Source: Streptomyces sp. NBC_00425
GTDB taxonomy: Bacteria; Actinomycetota; Actinomycetes; Streptomycetales; Streptomycetaceae
DNA: 64,000 nt
Direction: 5' to 3'
Assembly: GCF_036030735.1 (NCBI RefSeq)
Contig: NZ_CP107928.1
Coordinates: 6,076,001 to 6,140,000 of the forward strand
The translations under genes were made by a program, and so were the position numbers. Numbering within the stretch: position 1 is the first letter of the stretch; each line of letters starts with the position of its first letter. Below the pieces are notes generated by a model. The model searched no databases, was not told the origin of the DNA, and saw only the letters and a program-made list of their open reading frames with translations. Positions 33,917 to 43,365 of the stretch are shown here, piece after piece.

Positions 33917-35331
33917 TCGGGCAGGGAACCGGTCCGCGCCGCCTGGCCGTACCAGAGGGCGCTCGACTTCGGCGTGCGGGTCAGCGTCGCGTAGTCCACG
34001 TACACCGCGCCGAACCGCTTCTCGTAGCCGTACGCCCACTCGAAGTTGTCGAGCAGGGACCACAGGTAGTAGCCGCGCACGTCCGCGCCGTCAGCGATCG
34101 CCTGCCGCACCGCCGCAAGGTGGCCGCGCAGATAGGCGATGCGCTCCGGGTCGTGGACGCGGCCGTCCGAGTCGGGCTTGTCGTCGTAGGCCGCGCCGTT
34201 CTCCGTGACGTACAGCGGCAGGCCCGGCGCCTCCCGGGTGTAGCGCATGATCAGCTCGTGCAGACCGGTCGGGTCGATGGACCAGCCCATCTCCGTGCGG
34301 TCGCCGGGGGTCAGGTGGAACGCGACGTCGTCCGCGCCCGGCCACGGCGAGTGGTCGCTCGCGCCGTGACCGTCCGAGCGGGGGCCGCGCACCGACGCGT
34401 CCGCCGCCGAGACCAGCGTGGGCGTGTAGTAGTTGAGGCCCAGCGCGTCCAGCGGCTGGTGGATGGTGCGCAGATCGCCCTCGAGGACGTACGACCAGTC
34501 CGTCAGCGACGAGGTCGCCGCGAGCAGCGTCTCGGGGTAGGCGCCCCGCAGGATCGGACCGTGGAAGACGCCGTTGGCGAGGTCGTCGATCTTCTGCACC
34601 GCGGCCAGGTCCGCCGGGTCGCCCGGGGAGAGCGGGCGCACCACCGAGGAGTTGAGGCTGATCGCCACCGAGTTGCGGGCCGGCATGGCCGCGCGCAGCG
34701 CCGACGTGCCCAGCCCGTGCGCCAGGTTCAGGTGGTGCGCCGCCTTCAGCGAGGCCACCGGCTCCGTACGGCCCGGCGCGTGCACTCCGGACGCGTAGCC
34801 CAGGAAGGCGCTGCACCACGGCTCGTTCAGCGTGATCCAGTTCTCCACCCGGTCGCCGAGCGCCTCGCCGACGATCTGCGCGTACTCCGCGAACCGGTAG
34901 GCCGTGTCCCGCTCCGGCCAGCCGCCCGCGTCCTCGAGCTCCTGGGGGAGGTCCCAGTGGTAGAGGGTGACGGCGGGCTTGATGCCCTTCGCCAGGAGCT
35001 CGTCCACCAGCCGGCGGTAGAAGTCCAGACCCACCTGGACCGCGGGACCGCGGCCGGTCGGCTGGACCCGGGACCAGGAGATGGAGAAGCGGTACGCCGT
35101 CAGGCCCAGGTCCGCCATCAGGGCGACGTCGTCGCGGTAGCGGTGATAGTGGTCGACAGCGATGTCACCGTGCTCACCGCCCGCCGTCTTGCCGGGTGTA
35201 TGGCTGAAGGTGTCCCAGATCGAGGGGGTGCGGCCGTCCTCCCGCACCGCCCCCTCGATCTGGTAGGCGGAGGTCGCCGCGCCCCAGAGGAAGGCGGGAG
35301 GAAAGGTCACCGGAGAAACGGGCTCAGGCAT
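33901..35331 (-). CDS. bglC: GH1 beta-glucosidase for cellobiose/cello-oligosaccharides
   Basis: 476 residues from ATG 35331. A classical GH1 enzyme: [15 protein letters not shown] at the start, the acid/base Glu170 in TLNEP, the nucleophile Glu377 in YVTENG, and [16 protein letters not shown] near the end for glucose binding. No signal peptide, so it hydrolyses imported cellobiose and related sugars in the cytoplasm. Gene order with the ceb transporter and the CebR boxes matches the cellobiose locus of other streptomycetes. A CebR-box variant overlaps the start codon. Confidence 0.93.
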   Translation of the reverse strand: MPEPVSPVTFPPAFLWGAATSAYQIEGAVREDGRTPSIWDTFSHTPGKTAGGEHGDIAVDHYHRYRDDVALMADLGLTAYRFSISWSRVQPTGRGPAVQVGLDFYRRLVDELLAKGIKPAVTLYHWDLPQELEDAGGWPERDTAYRFAEYAQIVGEALGDRVENWITLNEPWCSAFLGYASGVHAPGRTEPVASLKAAHHLNLAHGLGTSALRAAMPARNSVAISLNSSVVRPLSPGDPADLAAVQKIDDLANGVFHGPILRGAYPETLLAATSSLTDWSYVLEGDLRTIHQPLDALGLNYYTPTLVSAADASVRGPRSDGHGASDHSPWPGADDVAFHLTPGDRTEMGWSIDPTGLHELIMRYTREAPGLPLYVTENGAAYDDKPDSDGRVHDPERIAYLRGHLAAVRQAIADGADVRGYYLWSLLDNFEWAYGYEKRFGAVYVDYATLTRTPKSSALWYGQAARTGSLPEADTA

Positions 35332-35344
35332 GGAAGCGCTCCCA
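35331..35344. promoter_or_regulatory. CebR-box variant overlapping the bglC start codon
   Basis: TGGAAGCGCTCCCA differs by one base from the perfect box TGGGAGCGCTCCCA found before cebE. On the minus strand it includes the first base of the bglC ATG and the region where the ribosome binds, so a bound repressor would block both promoter clearance and initiation. Confidence 0.8.
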
Positions 35345-35503
35345 TGAGTGGTCGTCGAGACCGACGGAGGTTGAGGGGGGAAGTGGTGCGAAGGGGGCCG
35401 GGACGGCGGTGACCCGGCCCCCGGGAGATTCATGGACGCGTGACGGCCCGCGCCTGTGCCGCCGGCGTCGTGTGCGGTGGGCGTCCCGGCCGCGCGGCGC
35501 GGC

Positions 35504-36421
35504 TCAGCCCTTCACCGCGCCCTGCATGATGCCGCCCACGATCTGCTTGCCGAAGATCGCGAAGACCAGCAGCAGCGGCAGCGTGCCGAGCAGTGCGCCC
35601 GCCATGATCAGGGACTGGTCCGGGGTGTAGCCACGGCCCAGGCCCGCCACCGCGACCTGCACGGTCGGGTTGCCGGTCTGGCTCAGCACCAGGAACGGCC
35701 ACAGGAAGTCGTTCCAGGTCTGCACGAACATCAGCATGCCGAGCACCGCCATCGCGGGGCGCGCCGCGGGGAACACCACGTGCCACACCACCCGCCAGCT
35801 GCTCGCGCCGTCCACCCGGGCCGCCTCGATGATCTCGTCGGGCAACGCCTGGATGAGGTACTGCCGCATGAAGAACACCCCGAACGCGCTCACCAGCGAC
35901 GGCAGGATCACCGCCTGGAGCTGGTCCGTCCACTCCAGTTTGGCGACCATCATGTACAGCGGGATCACGCTCAGCTGCGGCGGCACCATCATCGTGCCGA
36001 TCACGATCAGCATCAGCGCGCCCCGGCCCCGGAAGCGGAGCTTGGCGAAGGCGAACCCGGCGATCGTCGAGAGGAACACGATCGTCGCCGCCGACGTGCC
36101 CGCGACGATCGTCGTGTTGACGAAGGCCTTGCCCAGGTTCGCGTCGTTCCAGGCCACGTCCAGGTTGTGGAAGAGGTTGGAGCCGAACACGAACGGCGGC
36201 GGGTTCTGCGCCAGCCGGTTGTTGTCCCGGGAGGCGGCGATAGCCGTCCACACCAGCGGGAACAGCGACACGATGGTGAACACGGCCAGGATGATGTAGG
36301 CGATCGGGCCACCGTGCATCTGCCCGCCCGCCCGCGCGGACTTCGGCCGGCGCACCTTGCGGGCCGCCGGTACGGCGTCCTCGGGTTCCACGGTCTTGGC
36401 GGTCGTTGTCGTCGTCGTCAC
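35504..36421 (-). CDS. cebG: cellobiose ABC transporter permease (MalG type)
   Basis: 305 residues. An N-terminal Thr-rich cytoplasmic tail leads to six membrane segments. The permease loop reads [29 protein letters not shown], the EAA motif contacting the ATPase (here about 203-231, quoted in parts). It is the last ceb transport gene and is separated from bglC by about 170 bases. No ATPase is encoded in the locus; in streptomycetes the shared ATPase MsiK does this job, as known for cellobiose uptake. Confidence 0.9.
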   Translation of the reverse strand: MTTTTTTAKTVEPEDAVPAARKVRRPKSARAGGQMHGGPIAYIILAVFTIVSLFPLVWTAIAASRDNNRLAQNPPPFVFGSNLFHNLDVAWNDANLGKAFVNTTIVAGTSAATIVFLSTIAGFAFAKLRFRGRGALMLIVIGTMMVPPQLSVIPLYMMVAKLEWTDQLQAVILPSLVSAFGVFFMRQYLIQALPDEIIEAARVDGASSWRVVWHVVFPAARPAMAVLGMLMFVQTWNDFLWPFLVLSQTGNPTVQVAVAGLGRGYTPDQSLIMAGALLGTLPLLLVFAIFGKQIVGGIMQGAVKG

Positions 36422-36432
36422 GGCCGGTACTC

Positions 36433-37443
36433 CTAACTACTGGCGCGCAGCCGGCGCGAGATGACGTAGTTGACGATGCCGACCACGATCAGGATCAGGA
36501 ACATCGTCCAGGCGATCGCCGAGGCCCGGCCGAGGTGCTGGTTGACCCAGCCCTGCTCGTACAGGTACAGGCCCAGCGTCTGGAACTGGTGCTCCGCGCC
36601 GCCCGACGCGCCCTTGTTGGCGTCGAACAGCAGCGGCTCGCCGAAGACCTGGCTCGCGCCGATCGTCGACACGACGACCGTGAACAGGATGGTCGGCCGC
36701 AGCGACGGCAGCGTCACGTGCAGGAACTGCCTCCAGCGGCTCGCGCCGTCCAGCGCCGCCGACTCGTACAGGTCCTGCGGGATGGCCTGCATCGCGGCCA
36801 GGTAGATCAGCGCGTTGTACCCGGTCCACCGCCAGATGATGATCGACGAGACGGCGATCTGCGACGGCCACTTGTCGTTCTGCCAGTCGATCGCGTCGAT
36901 CCCGACGAAGTGCAGCGCCCAGTTGATCATGCCGTAGTCACGGCCGAAGAGCAGGACGAAGACCAGCGAGGCGGCCGCGATCGACGTCGCGTACGGCGCG
37001 AGCATCGCGACCCGGTAGAAGGTCGAGGCCCGCAGCTTGTAGTTGAGGATGTGGGCGATGCCCATGGCCATCAGCAGCTGCGGAACGGTGGCGATGATTC
37101 CGATCGTCAGGGTGTTCTTCGCCGCGTTCCAGAAGAAGTCGTCGTCGAAGATGCGCGTGTAGTTGCGCATCCCCACCCACGTCATGTCGGTGGGCGCGGT
37201 CAGCTCCACCTGGTGCAGCGAGGCCCAGCCGGTGTAGAGCAGCGGGAACAGGCCGAACGCGAGGAACAGCAGGAAGAACGGCGAGACGAACGCGTACGGG
37301 CTCCAGCGCTTGTCCCGCTGCCAGCGGCGGGAGAGCCGGGCCCTGCGCCGCTGTTCCGCATCCGTGAGGACGGCGGGCGGGCGGCCCGGGGCCGCGCCCC
37401 CCTCCTTGGCTGGGGGCGCGGCGGTGTCGTGGCGGGTGGCCAT
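36433..37443 (-). CDS. cebF: cellobiose ABC transporter permease (MalF type)
   Basis: 336 residues from ATG 37443; a GTG at 37452 that overlaps the cebE stop by 4 bases is the alternative. Six membrane segments begin at about residue 48 (YAFVSPFFLLFLAFGLF). The EAA loop reads DLYESAALDGASRWRQFLHV. It forms the membrane channel with the next gene product, 11 bases away, in one operon with the binding protein. Confidence 0.9.
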   Translation of the reverse strand: MATRHDTAAPPAKEGGAAPGRPPAVLTDAEQRRRARLSRRWQRDKRWSPYAFVSPFFLLFLAFGLFPLLYTGWASLHQVELTAPTDMTWVGMRNYTRIFDDDFFWNAAKNTLTIGIIATVPQLLMAMGIAHILNYKLRASTFYRVAMLAPYATSIAAASLVFVLLFGRDYGMINWALHFVGIDAIDWQNDKWPSQIAVSSIIIWRWTGYNALIYLAAMQAIPQDLYESAALDGASRWRQFLHVTLPSLRPTILFTVVVSTIGASQVFGEPLLFDANKGASGGAEHQFQTLGLYLYEQGWVNQHLGRASAIAWTMFLILIVVGIVNYVISRRLRASS

Positions 37444-37448
37444 TCGGG

Positions 37449-38780
37449 TCACTTGTCCAGGTTGTTGTCGATGGTCTTGGTCGCCGCTTCCCAGGCTTCC
37501 GCCGCCGACTTGCCCTTCGTCACCAGGATGACGCCGTTGTCGCTCAGACCCTGCATGATGATCTGGTCCTTCGGGCCGATCACCTGGACCGGGGCGGTCT
37601 TGGCGGCCTCGGCGAAGATCGTGCCGATGTTCTGCTCACCGGTCATCTGGTTCTTCGCGCCGGTGACTTCGGGCATCGTGTACGTGCCGGGAGCGCTCGG
37701 GAAGTTGCCCTGCACCTTGAACAGCTTCGCCTGCTGCTCGGGCGCGGTCAGCCAGGCGGCCAGCTTCTCGGCTTCCTTCACGTGCTTGCCGGCGGAGGGC
37801 ACGCCCAGGAAGGCGCCGCCCCAGTTGCCGGACTTCGGCGCCACCGCGACGGCCCACTTGCCGGACGACTCGGGCTTCGACTTGCCCTTGATCGTGCCCA
37901 GCATCCACGGCGGGCAGGCGATGGTGGCGAACTTGCTGTTGGCGATCGTCGTGTCCCAGGCCTGCTGGAACTGCGTCTGGGGCTGGACCAGGCCCGCCGC
38001 GGCGGCCTTCGCGGTCAGGTCGAAGCCGGCCTTGATGGCGGGGTTCTTCTTGTAGATGATCTCGCCGGAGGAGTCGTAGAACTTCTCCTTCTCACTGCTG
38101 AGGACCGCGTTGAGCAGCCCGCCGGGGGAGTCCATGAAGAACGTGCCCGCGGGCGCCTTCTTCTTGTACTGCTCGCCGACCGAGATGAACTTGTTCCAGT
38201 CGCCCGCCCACAGCGCGCCGACCGCCTTGGGGTCGGTGGGCAGACCGGCCTGCTTGAAGAGGTCCGTGCGGTAGCAGAGGGCCATGGGACCGACGTCGGT
38301 GCCGAGGCCGATCGTCTTGTTGTCCTTGGCCGTGGCCTGCGCCCACTTCCATTCCAGCCAGTTGCCCTTGCTCACGCCCGAGATCTTGGACACGTCCTGG
38401 AACTTGGACGCCTGGGTCGCGACGACTTCGGCGATGTTGGCCACTTCGATGGCCTGGACGTCCATCAGACCGCTGTTGGTGGTCAGGTGGTTGACGAGCG
38501 CGGGGTAGTAGTTCTCGTTCCGCTCGATGACGTTCTCGGCGATCTTGATGTTCGGGTTGAGCTTCTCGTACTCGGCATAGAGCCCGGCCTCCTTGAAGCC
38601 GAAGGTGCCGAACAGACCGAGAGTGATCGTGGTCTTGCCCTTGCCGCTGCCGGACGACGAACCGTCGGAAGCCTTGTCGTCGCCGCCGTCGTCGGCACAG
38701 CCGGCCAGCAGGCCGGCGCCCAACGACGCGACGGCCGCGAGGACAACCGCCCGGCGGGCGGTTCGGGTACGTGCTCGCAT
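37449..38780 (-). CDS. cebE: cellobiose/cellotriose-binding lipoprotein
   Basis: 443 residues from ATG 38780, which has AGGAGG seven bases upstream. The signal peptide ends in the lipobox LLAGC with Cys28. After a Ser/Gly/Lys linker comes a family 1 sugar-binding protein (GLFGTFGFKEAGLYAEYEK, LGTDVGPMALCYRTDLFKQAG, GAFLGVPSAGKHV). Sequence and context match CebE, the high-affinity receptor for cellobiose and cellotriose, which in some species triggers plant-pathogenic or lignocellulolytic gene expression. Promoter and CebR box lie in the 401-base gap before it. Confidence 0.92.
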   Translation of the reverse strand: MRARTRTARRAVVLAAVASLGAGLLAGCADDGGDDKASDGSSSGSGKGKTTITLGLFGTFGFKEAGLYAEYEKLNPNIKIAENVIERNENYYPALVNHLTTNSGLMDVQAIEVANIAEVVATQASKFQDVSKISGVSKGNWLEWKWAQATAKDNKTIGLGTDVGPMALCYRTDLFKQAGLPTDPKAVGALWAGDWNKFISVGEQYKKKAPAGTFFMDSPGGLLNAVLSSEKEKFYDSSGEIIYKKNPAIKAGFDLTAKAAAAGLVQPQTQFQQAWDTTIANSKFATIACPPWMLGTIKGKSKPESSGKWAVAVAPKSGNWGGAFLGVPSAGKHVKEAEKLAAWLTAPEQQAKLFKVQGNFPSAPGTYTMPEVTGAKNQMTGEQNIGTIFAEAAKTAPVQVIGPKDQIIMQGLSDNGVILVTKGKSAAEAWEAATKTIDNNLDK

Positions 38781-39181
38781 TACGTCCTCCTGTTGCCCTG
38801 ACGTGCCGACCCCCCGGCCAACTGCAATGTTGGGCCCGTCAGTTACTCGCTGCGGCTCGGGCGGGGAACGTGCGGGATGTGTATGTGTCAGGTACCGTGG
38901 GAGCGCTCCCACAGGTGATGTGTTGAAGAGTCGTCGGTTCCGGCGGGGGTGTCAAGGGTGGGGGCGCGGAGAGATGCGTTCAGTTATCGGCCTGTTAGCT
39001 AATCGGATGAAGCAGGGCCCATAAAGCACAGTTCGGCATAAATGGTCCGCCAGGTGTCCGAAGTGACGAGGATCCCGGCCGGCGGCAGGCTTCGTCCTGG
39101 CCGTGGCCCCCGGTGACCGCGGGCCCGGCGGACAGGACTGTTAGATTCCAGGCGAGTGCGAACAACGGGAAGGCGGAGCCC
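38781..39181. promoter_or_regulatory. divergent cebE-cebR control region with a perfect CebR box
   Basis: This 401-base intergenic region carries TGGGAGCGCTCCCA at 38898-38911, a perfect palindrome that extends to 16 bases (38897-38912). It is 117 bases before cebE, where it can block the operon promoter. The part between 38970 and 39060 is AT-rich (GTTATCGGCCTGTTAGCTAA) and probably holds more promoter sequence. A TTAGAT element at about 39141 may serve cebR. No gene is seen. Confidence 0.85.
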
Positions 39182-40237
39182 ATGGCAGGCCACGGAGCAC
39201 GGGGGCGCAGCGGGGGCCGGCCGACCCTGGAAGAGGTGGCCGCGCGCGCGGGCGTGGGCCGGGGCACGGTCTCCCGGGTGATCAACGGCTCGCCGAGGGT
39301 CAGCGACGCGACCCGCGCGGCGGTGGAGGCGGCGGTCGCCGAGCTCGGCTATGTCCCGAACACCGCCGCCCGCGCGCTCGCGGCGAACCGCACGGACGCG
39401 ATCGCCCTCGTCGTCCCCGAACCGGAGACCCGGTTCTTCGCCGAGCCGTACTTCTCGGACATGCTGCGCGGCGTCGGCGCGGAGCTCGCGGAGACGGAGA
39501 TGCAGCTGCTGCTGATCTTCGCGGGTAGCGATCGCGAACGGCGCAGGCTGGCCCAGTACCTGGCGGCGCACCGCGTGGACGGCGTCCTGCTGGTCTCGGT
39601 GCACGCCGACGACCCGCTGCCCGATCTGCTGTCGCAGCTGGAGATCCCGGCGGTGATCAGCGGTCCGCGTTCCGCCGGGGAGACGCTCCCGTCCGTGGAC
39701 TCCGACAACTACGGCGGCGGCCGCTCGGCCGTCGAGCACCTGCTGTCCCGGGGCCGTACCCGCATCGCCCACATCACCGGCCGCCTCGACGTCTACGGCG
39801 CGCAGCGGCGCGTCGACGGCTACCGGGACGCACTGCGCGACGCGGGGCACCCGGTGGACGAAGGGCTCATCGCCCTGGGCGACTTCACCGAGGAGGGCGG
39901 CCACCGCGCGATGCACGAGCTCCTCGCCGGCACCCCGACGCTCGACGCGGTCTTCGCGGGTTCCGACGTCATGGCGGCGGGCGCCCGGCAGGCCCTGCGC
40001 GAGGCGGGCCGCCGTATTCCGCAGGACGTGGCCCTGGTCGGCTACGACGACTCGGCGATAGCCCGTCACATGGACCCGCCGCTGACGAGTGTGCGCCAGC
40101 CCATCGAGGAGATGGGCCGCAGGATGCTGGACCTCCTCCTCACCGAGATCGCGGACCGACGTCCGGCGGTCTCCCGGGGCCTGGAGCGCCGGCAGGTGGT
40201 GCTGGCGACGGAGCTGGTGGGACGGGCGTCCTCCTGA
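39182..40237 (+). CDS. cebR: LacI-family repressor of cellobiose utilisation
   Basis: 351 residues from ATG 39182 (GGGAAGGCGG upstream). The helix-turn-helix reads PTLEEVAARAGVGRGTVSRVINGSP (about 14-38, in parts), with hinge YVPNTAARALAANRT. The sugar-binding domain follows, with VVPEPETRFF, VDSDNYGGGRSAVEHL and ALVGYDDSAIARHMDPPLTS as typical LacI segments. Divergence from cebE and two CebR-type operators support the name. The cellobiose-bound form leaves DNA, allowing expression of ceb genes and bglC. Confidence 0.93.
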   Translation: MAGHGARGRSGGRPTLEEVAARAGVGRGTVSRVINGSPRVSDATRAAVEAAVAELGYVPNTAARALAANRTDAIALVVPEPETRFFAEPYFSDMLRGVGAELAETEMQLLLIFAGSDRERRRLAQYLAAHRVDGVLLVSVHADDPLPDLLSQLEIPAVISGPRSAGETLPSVDSDNYGGGRSAVEHLLSRGRTRIAHITGRLDVYGAQRRVDGYRDALRDAGHPVDEGLIALGDFTEEGGHRAMHELLAGTPTLDAVFAGSDVMAAGARQALREAGRRIPQDVALVGYDDSAIARHMDPPLTSVRQPIEEMGRRMLDLLLTEIADRRPAVSRGLERRQVVLATELVGRASS

Positions 40238-40285
40238 CGGACGGAGAGCCGGACCGGGTCCGGGTCCGGGCCGGGTCTGGGGCCG

Positions 40286-40804
40286 TCAGACGCTGCCGGG
40301 GCTCCGGGAACGCCACCTGATCTCGCCGTCCTGCTCCTCCCGCGTGGGGGAGAGACCGGCTGCGGCGGCCACCGCCGCGGAGGCCCGGTGGTCGGGGTGG
40401 ACATGGGCGACGATCGTCCGCACGCCCTGCTCCCGCAGCCATCCGACGAGGCCGCGGGCCGCCTCGCAGGCCAGACCGCGCCCCTGCCAGGGGACGCCCA
40501 CGACCCAGGCGATCTCGGCCTCGGTCCGGCCGGTCACCGTCGCCTGGACGGTCCCGGTGAGGCAGTCGTCGTCCCGTGTCCGCAGCACCCAGTTGCACCA
40601 GGAGACGGACGGGTCGGGGGAGCCGGCGACGAGGCGTTCGTAGCGTTCGCGCAGCGCCTCGGGCGTGCTGGGCGCGCCGCCGATGAAGGTGTGCAGGGCC
40701 GGATCGGCGAGGACGGTCGCCATGCGTGCCGCGTGGTCGACGCGCAGCGGGAGCAGGTCGAGCCGCGCGGTGCGGATCGGCTCGGGACGGAGGACTGAGC
40801 GCAT
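40286..40804 (-). CDS. GNAT-family N-acetyltransferase
   Basis: 172 residues from ATG 40804 with GGGAGC upstream. GNAT core: RTARLDLLPLRVDHA at the N-terminus, the acetyl-CoA-binding loop VVGVPWQGRGLACEAARGLV (about 107-126) with the Q/R-x-x-G-x-G/A signature, and IVAHVHPDHRASAAVAAAAGL. It belongs to the RimJ/RimL-like acetyltransferase type whose substrates are proteins or small amines. It lies after tRNA-His on the same strand, separated by a hairpin, so it has its own promoter or follows readthrough. Confidence 0.82.
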   Translation of the reverse strand: MRSVLRPEPIRTARLDLLPLRVDHAARMATVLADPALHTFIGGAPSTPEALRERYERLVAGSPDPSVSWCNWVLRTRDDDCLTGTVQATVTGRTEAEIAWVVGVPWQGRGLACEAARGLVGWLREQGVRTIVAHVHPDHRASAAVAAAAGLSPTREEQDGEIRWRSRSPGSV

Positions 40805-40824
40805 GGCTGCTCCCGGGAAACACA

Positions 40825-40862
40825 TCAGCCGGTGACCTCCCTCGCGGGAAGTCACCGGCTGA
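40825..40862. terminator. hairpin downstream of tRNA-His
   Basis: TCAGCCGGTGAC at the left and GTCACCGGCTGA at the right pair perfectly; the inner TCCC and GGGA extend the stem past one mismatch, with loop TCGC. It lies a few bases past the tRNA-His 3' end on the minus strand, as a terminator or processing structure before the GNAT gene. Confidence 0.75.
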
Positions 40863-40870
40863 TGACTCAG

Positions 40871-40944
40871 GGTGAGTGACGGGACTCGAACCCGCGGCAT
40901 CCTGGACCACAACCAGGTGCTCTACCAGCTGAGCTACACCCACC
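40871..40944 (-). tRNA. tRNA-His (anticodon GTG)
   Basis: The minus strand folds as a cloverleaf: acceptor GTGGGTG with CACTCAC, anticodon stem CCTGG/CCAGG around TTGTGGT (anticodon GTG) and T-arm GGTTCGAGTCC. The extra G at 40944 opposite C at 40871 is the G-1:C73 pair characteristic of bacterial tRNA-His. Confidence 0.95.
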
Positions 40945-41027
40945 ACGCCCGGCAGTTGGACTTTGCGGTCTCCCTACCGGCCGAGAAAAAGTGTACAGGG
41001 TCCGAAGGGGTGCTCGCGCACGGCTTT

Positions 41028-41630
41028 CTACGGGGCGGGCAGGACGTGCTTCGCGGCGATCGACTTCGCGGTGTCGGAGTCGGGTCCCGGCTGCGGCACG
41101 AAGACGGCCTCGCGGTAGTACCGCAGTTCCGCGATGGACTCGCGGATGTCGGCGAGTGCGCGGTGGTTGCCGTTCTTCGGGGGGCTGTTGAAGTACGCCC
41201 GCGGGTACCAGCGCCGGGCGAGCTCCTTGATCGACGAGACGTCGACGATCCGGTAGTGCAGGTAGCCCTCGAGGGACGTCATGTCCCGTGCCAGGAATCC
41301 GCGGTCCGTGCCGACGGAGTTCCCGCACAGCGGCGCCTTGCCCGGCTCCTTCACGTGCTCGCGGACATACGCCAGCACCTGCTCCTCGGCCGCGGCGAGC
41401 GTCGTCCCGCCCGCCAGCTCGTCGAGCAGCCCGGACGCGGTGTGCATCTGACGCACCACCTCCGGCATCGTCTCCAGCGCCTCGGCCGGCGGCCGGATGA
41501 CGATGTCCACGCCGTCGCCGAGGATGTTCAGCTCGGAGTCGGTGACGAGGGCGGCAACCTCGATGAGAGCGTCGTCCGACAGCGAGAGGCCGGTCATCTC
41601 GCAGTCGATCCACACCATGCGATCGTTCAT
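41028..41630 (-). CDS. orn: oligoribonuclease
   Basis: 200 residues from ATG 41630. A DEDDh exonuclease: WIDCEMTG (Asp and Glu of motif I), [15 protein letters not shown] (motif II), and [13 protein letters not shown] (motif III with the proximal His and Asp). The enzyme degrades 2-5 nt RNAs and, in bacteria using c-di-GMP, the pGpG product of EAL enzymes, linking it to the GGDEF/EAL protein in this window. Immediate neighbours are adpA and tRNA-His, the order known in S. coelicolor (SCO2792-2793 from memory). Confidence 0.95.
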   Translation of the reverse strand: MNDRMVWIDCEMTGLSLSDDALIEVAALVTDSELNILGDGVDIVIRPPAEALETMPEVVRQMHTASGLLDELAGGTTLAAAEEQVLAYVREHVKEPGKAPLCGNSVGTDRGFLARDMTSLEGYLHYRIVDVSSIKELARRWYPRAYFNSPPKNGNHRALADIRESIAELRYYREAVFVPQPGPDSDTAKSIAAKHVLPAP

Positions 41631-41704
41631 GCGACCCACCCTAAAGCTGACGTCGGCTTTTGATGCGTCCGCGGTGGCCACGGGGCTCGCCCGCCGCGGA
41701 CGCG

Positions 41705-41738
41705 GACGCCGGACGGGCCGAGATGCCCGTCCGGCGTC
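41705..41738. terminator. terminator hairpin downstream of adpA
   Basis: GACGCCGGACGGGC (41705-41718) and GCCCGTCCGGCGTC (41725-41738) form a perfect 14-bp stem with a 6-base loop, 21 bases past the adpA stop on the minus strand. It isolates adpA from orn, which follows on the same strand. Confidence 0.82.
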
Positions 41739-41758
41739 CACACACTGCTGTCATCCGG

Positions 41759-42979
41759 TCACAGGCCGCTGCGCTGCCCCGGAAGGCTCGCCCGTGACGC
41801 CAGGTAGGCCTCGCGGGCGTGCTCGGACGGCAGCGACGCGGACGCGCTCACCGGTCCTGCCGTGCGCCGGACCTGCGGCGGCACCGGGCCGGGCGTCTCC
41901 GGGTGCAGCGACGGAGGTGGCGGTGGCGGCGACGGCTCGCTGTCCGGCGCGCGTTCGCCCTGCGGCCTGCGCGCCCGGTAGGCCGCCCGGTACGCCGCGG
42001 GCGACGAGCCGAGCTGGCGGCGGAAGTGGCCGCGCAGGGCCACCGGTGAGCGGAAGCCGCACCGGCCGGCGACCTCGTCCACCGAGTAGTCCGAGGTCTC
42101 CAGCAGCCGCTGCGCCTGCAGCACCCGCTGGGTGATCAGCCACTGCAGCGGCGCGCTGCCGGTCAGCGACCGGAAACGGCGGTCGAAGGTGCGGCGGCTC
42201 ATGTAGGCGCGTGCCGCCAGCGTCTCCACGTCGAACTGCTCGTGGAGGTGCTCCAGCGCCCAGGCGACGACCTCCGCGAGCGGGTCGGCGCCGATCTCCT
42301 CGGGTAAAGACCGGTCGAGATAGCGCTCCTGACCGCCCGAGCGGCGCGGCGGGACGACCAGGCGACGGGCCAGCGCGCCGGCCGCCTCGTTGCCGTGATC
42401 CGTCCGCACGATGTGCAGACAGAGGTCGATTCCGGCCGCGGTGCCGGCGCTCGTCAGCACGTCGCCGTCGTCCACGAAGAGCTCTCGTGGATCGACGTGC
42501 ACCGACGGATAGCGTTTGGCCAGCGTCGGCGCGTACATCCAGTGCGTGGTGGCCGGACGGCCGTCCAGCAGGCCGGCCGCGGCCAGTACGAACGCGCCGG
42601 TGCACAGGCCCACGATCCGGGCGCCCTCTTCGTGCGCCCGGCGCAGTGCGTCGAGCGCGTCCTCCGGCGGCGGCGAGGTGATCGAACGCCAGGCCGGCAC
42701 GACGACCGTGCCCGCCCGTGCGATCGCCTCCAGGCCGTGTGGCGCGGTGAGTTCCAGGCCCCCTGTGGTCCGCAGTGGGCCTTCCTCACCGCCGCACACC
42801 AGCAAGCGGTAGCGCGGTACGCCGGCGTCCTGGCGGTCAATCCCGAACACCGACAACGGAATGGAACTTTCGAAGATGGGGCCGCCGCTGAACAGCAGCA
42901 CCGCGACGATCTCCTTGCGGCGTCGCCCGGAAAGCTTCCGGGCCGCGGCTTCCGGCGCGGCGGTGGAGTCGTGGCTCAT
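41759..42979 (-). CDS. adpA: AdpA, central transcriptional regulator of development (TTA-containing)
   Basis: 406 residues. The N-terminal half (about 25-205) is a DJ-1/PfpI-like dimerisation domain (VAVLLFSGGPIFESSIPLSVFGID, GLCTGAFVLAAAGLLDG; quoted in parts). The C-terminal half (about 225-325) has two AraC-type helix-turn-helix units (DVETLAARAYMSRRTFDRRF and SVDEVAGRCGFRSPVALRGHF). A Pro/Ser/Ala tail (about 330-406) follows. The codon for Leu225, between the two domains, is TTA (bases 42307-42305), the hallmark that makes AdpA translation depend on the bldA tRNA in Streptomyces. The start ATG has only a weak ribosome-binding site. Disruption gives a bald phenotype (bldH) in known species. 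Confidence 0.95.
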   Translation of the reverse strand: MSHDSTAAPEAAARKLSGRRRKEIVAVLLFSGGPIFESSIPLSVFGIDRQDAGVPRYRLLVCGGEEGPLRTTGGLELTAPHGLEAIARAGTVVVPAWRSITSPPPEDALDALRRAHEEGARIVGLCTGAFVLAAAGLLDGRPATTHWMYAPTLAKRYPSVHVDPRELFVDDGDVLTSAGTAAGIDLCLHIVRTDHGNEAAGALARRLVVPPRRSGGQERYLDRSLPEEIGADPLAEVVAWALEHLHEQFDVETLAARAYMSRRTFDRRFRSLTGSAPLQWLITQRVLQAQRLLETSDYSVDEVAGRCGFRSPVALRGHFRRQLGSSPAAYRAAYRARRPQGERAPDSEPSPPPPPPSLHPETPGPVPPQVRRTAGPVSASASLPSEHAREAYLASRASLPGQRSGL

Positions 42980-43365
42980 CCTGCTAAGCCCCCCTCGGTG
43001 GTCGCGGCGCCCCTAACTTGTCGGGCTTGTCGCTCCAGCACGTTTCCCCTCGGTCCTGCACGAGTCCCCCGCCGTAGACAGTCAAGATCGAATCTAACGT
43101 GTCGCACAATGCCGGCGTGGCCAGTTCCCCATCCGGCGGATTGTCGACATGGCAACTTGGCGTGAAGCATTCGATCACGAAGCGTTGCACTCGTGGGCCG
43201 TGCAGGGAAGTGCGCCTCGGTGGGGTGGCCAATCCCCGTAGGGTGCGCAGGGCCCCGAAGACCCTTTCCGTGCAGGTGGAACGGGGGGTGGGGGGTGGTT
43301 ACGGCAAGAGATGCACAGGTGCCGGAAGTTGGCTGAAAAGAAGCGGGTCCATGTGTGAAAACCGG
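42980..43365. promoter_or_regulatory. long adpA upstream region with AdpA-type binding sites
   Basis: About 386 bases with no convincing gene between adpA and a membrane protein gene. TGGCCAGTTC (43118-43127) matches the AdpA consensus TGGCSNGWWY at all positions, and TGGCGTGAAG (43158-43167) at all but the last. They lie about 140 and 180 bases before the adpA start, suggesting autoregulation as known in S. griseus. The base composition is also lower in G+C around 43080-43180, as expected for a promoter. Confidence 0.7.

Noticed and set aside
40235..40280. Terminator between cebR and the GNAT gene
   Set aside because: CTGACGG and CCGTCAG arms and GGGTCCGG repeats occur, but the stem is imperfect with a long loop and several alternative pairings, so it is not listed.
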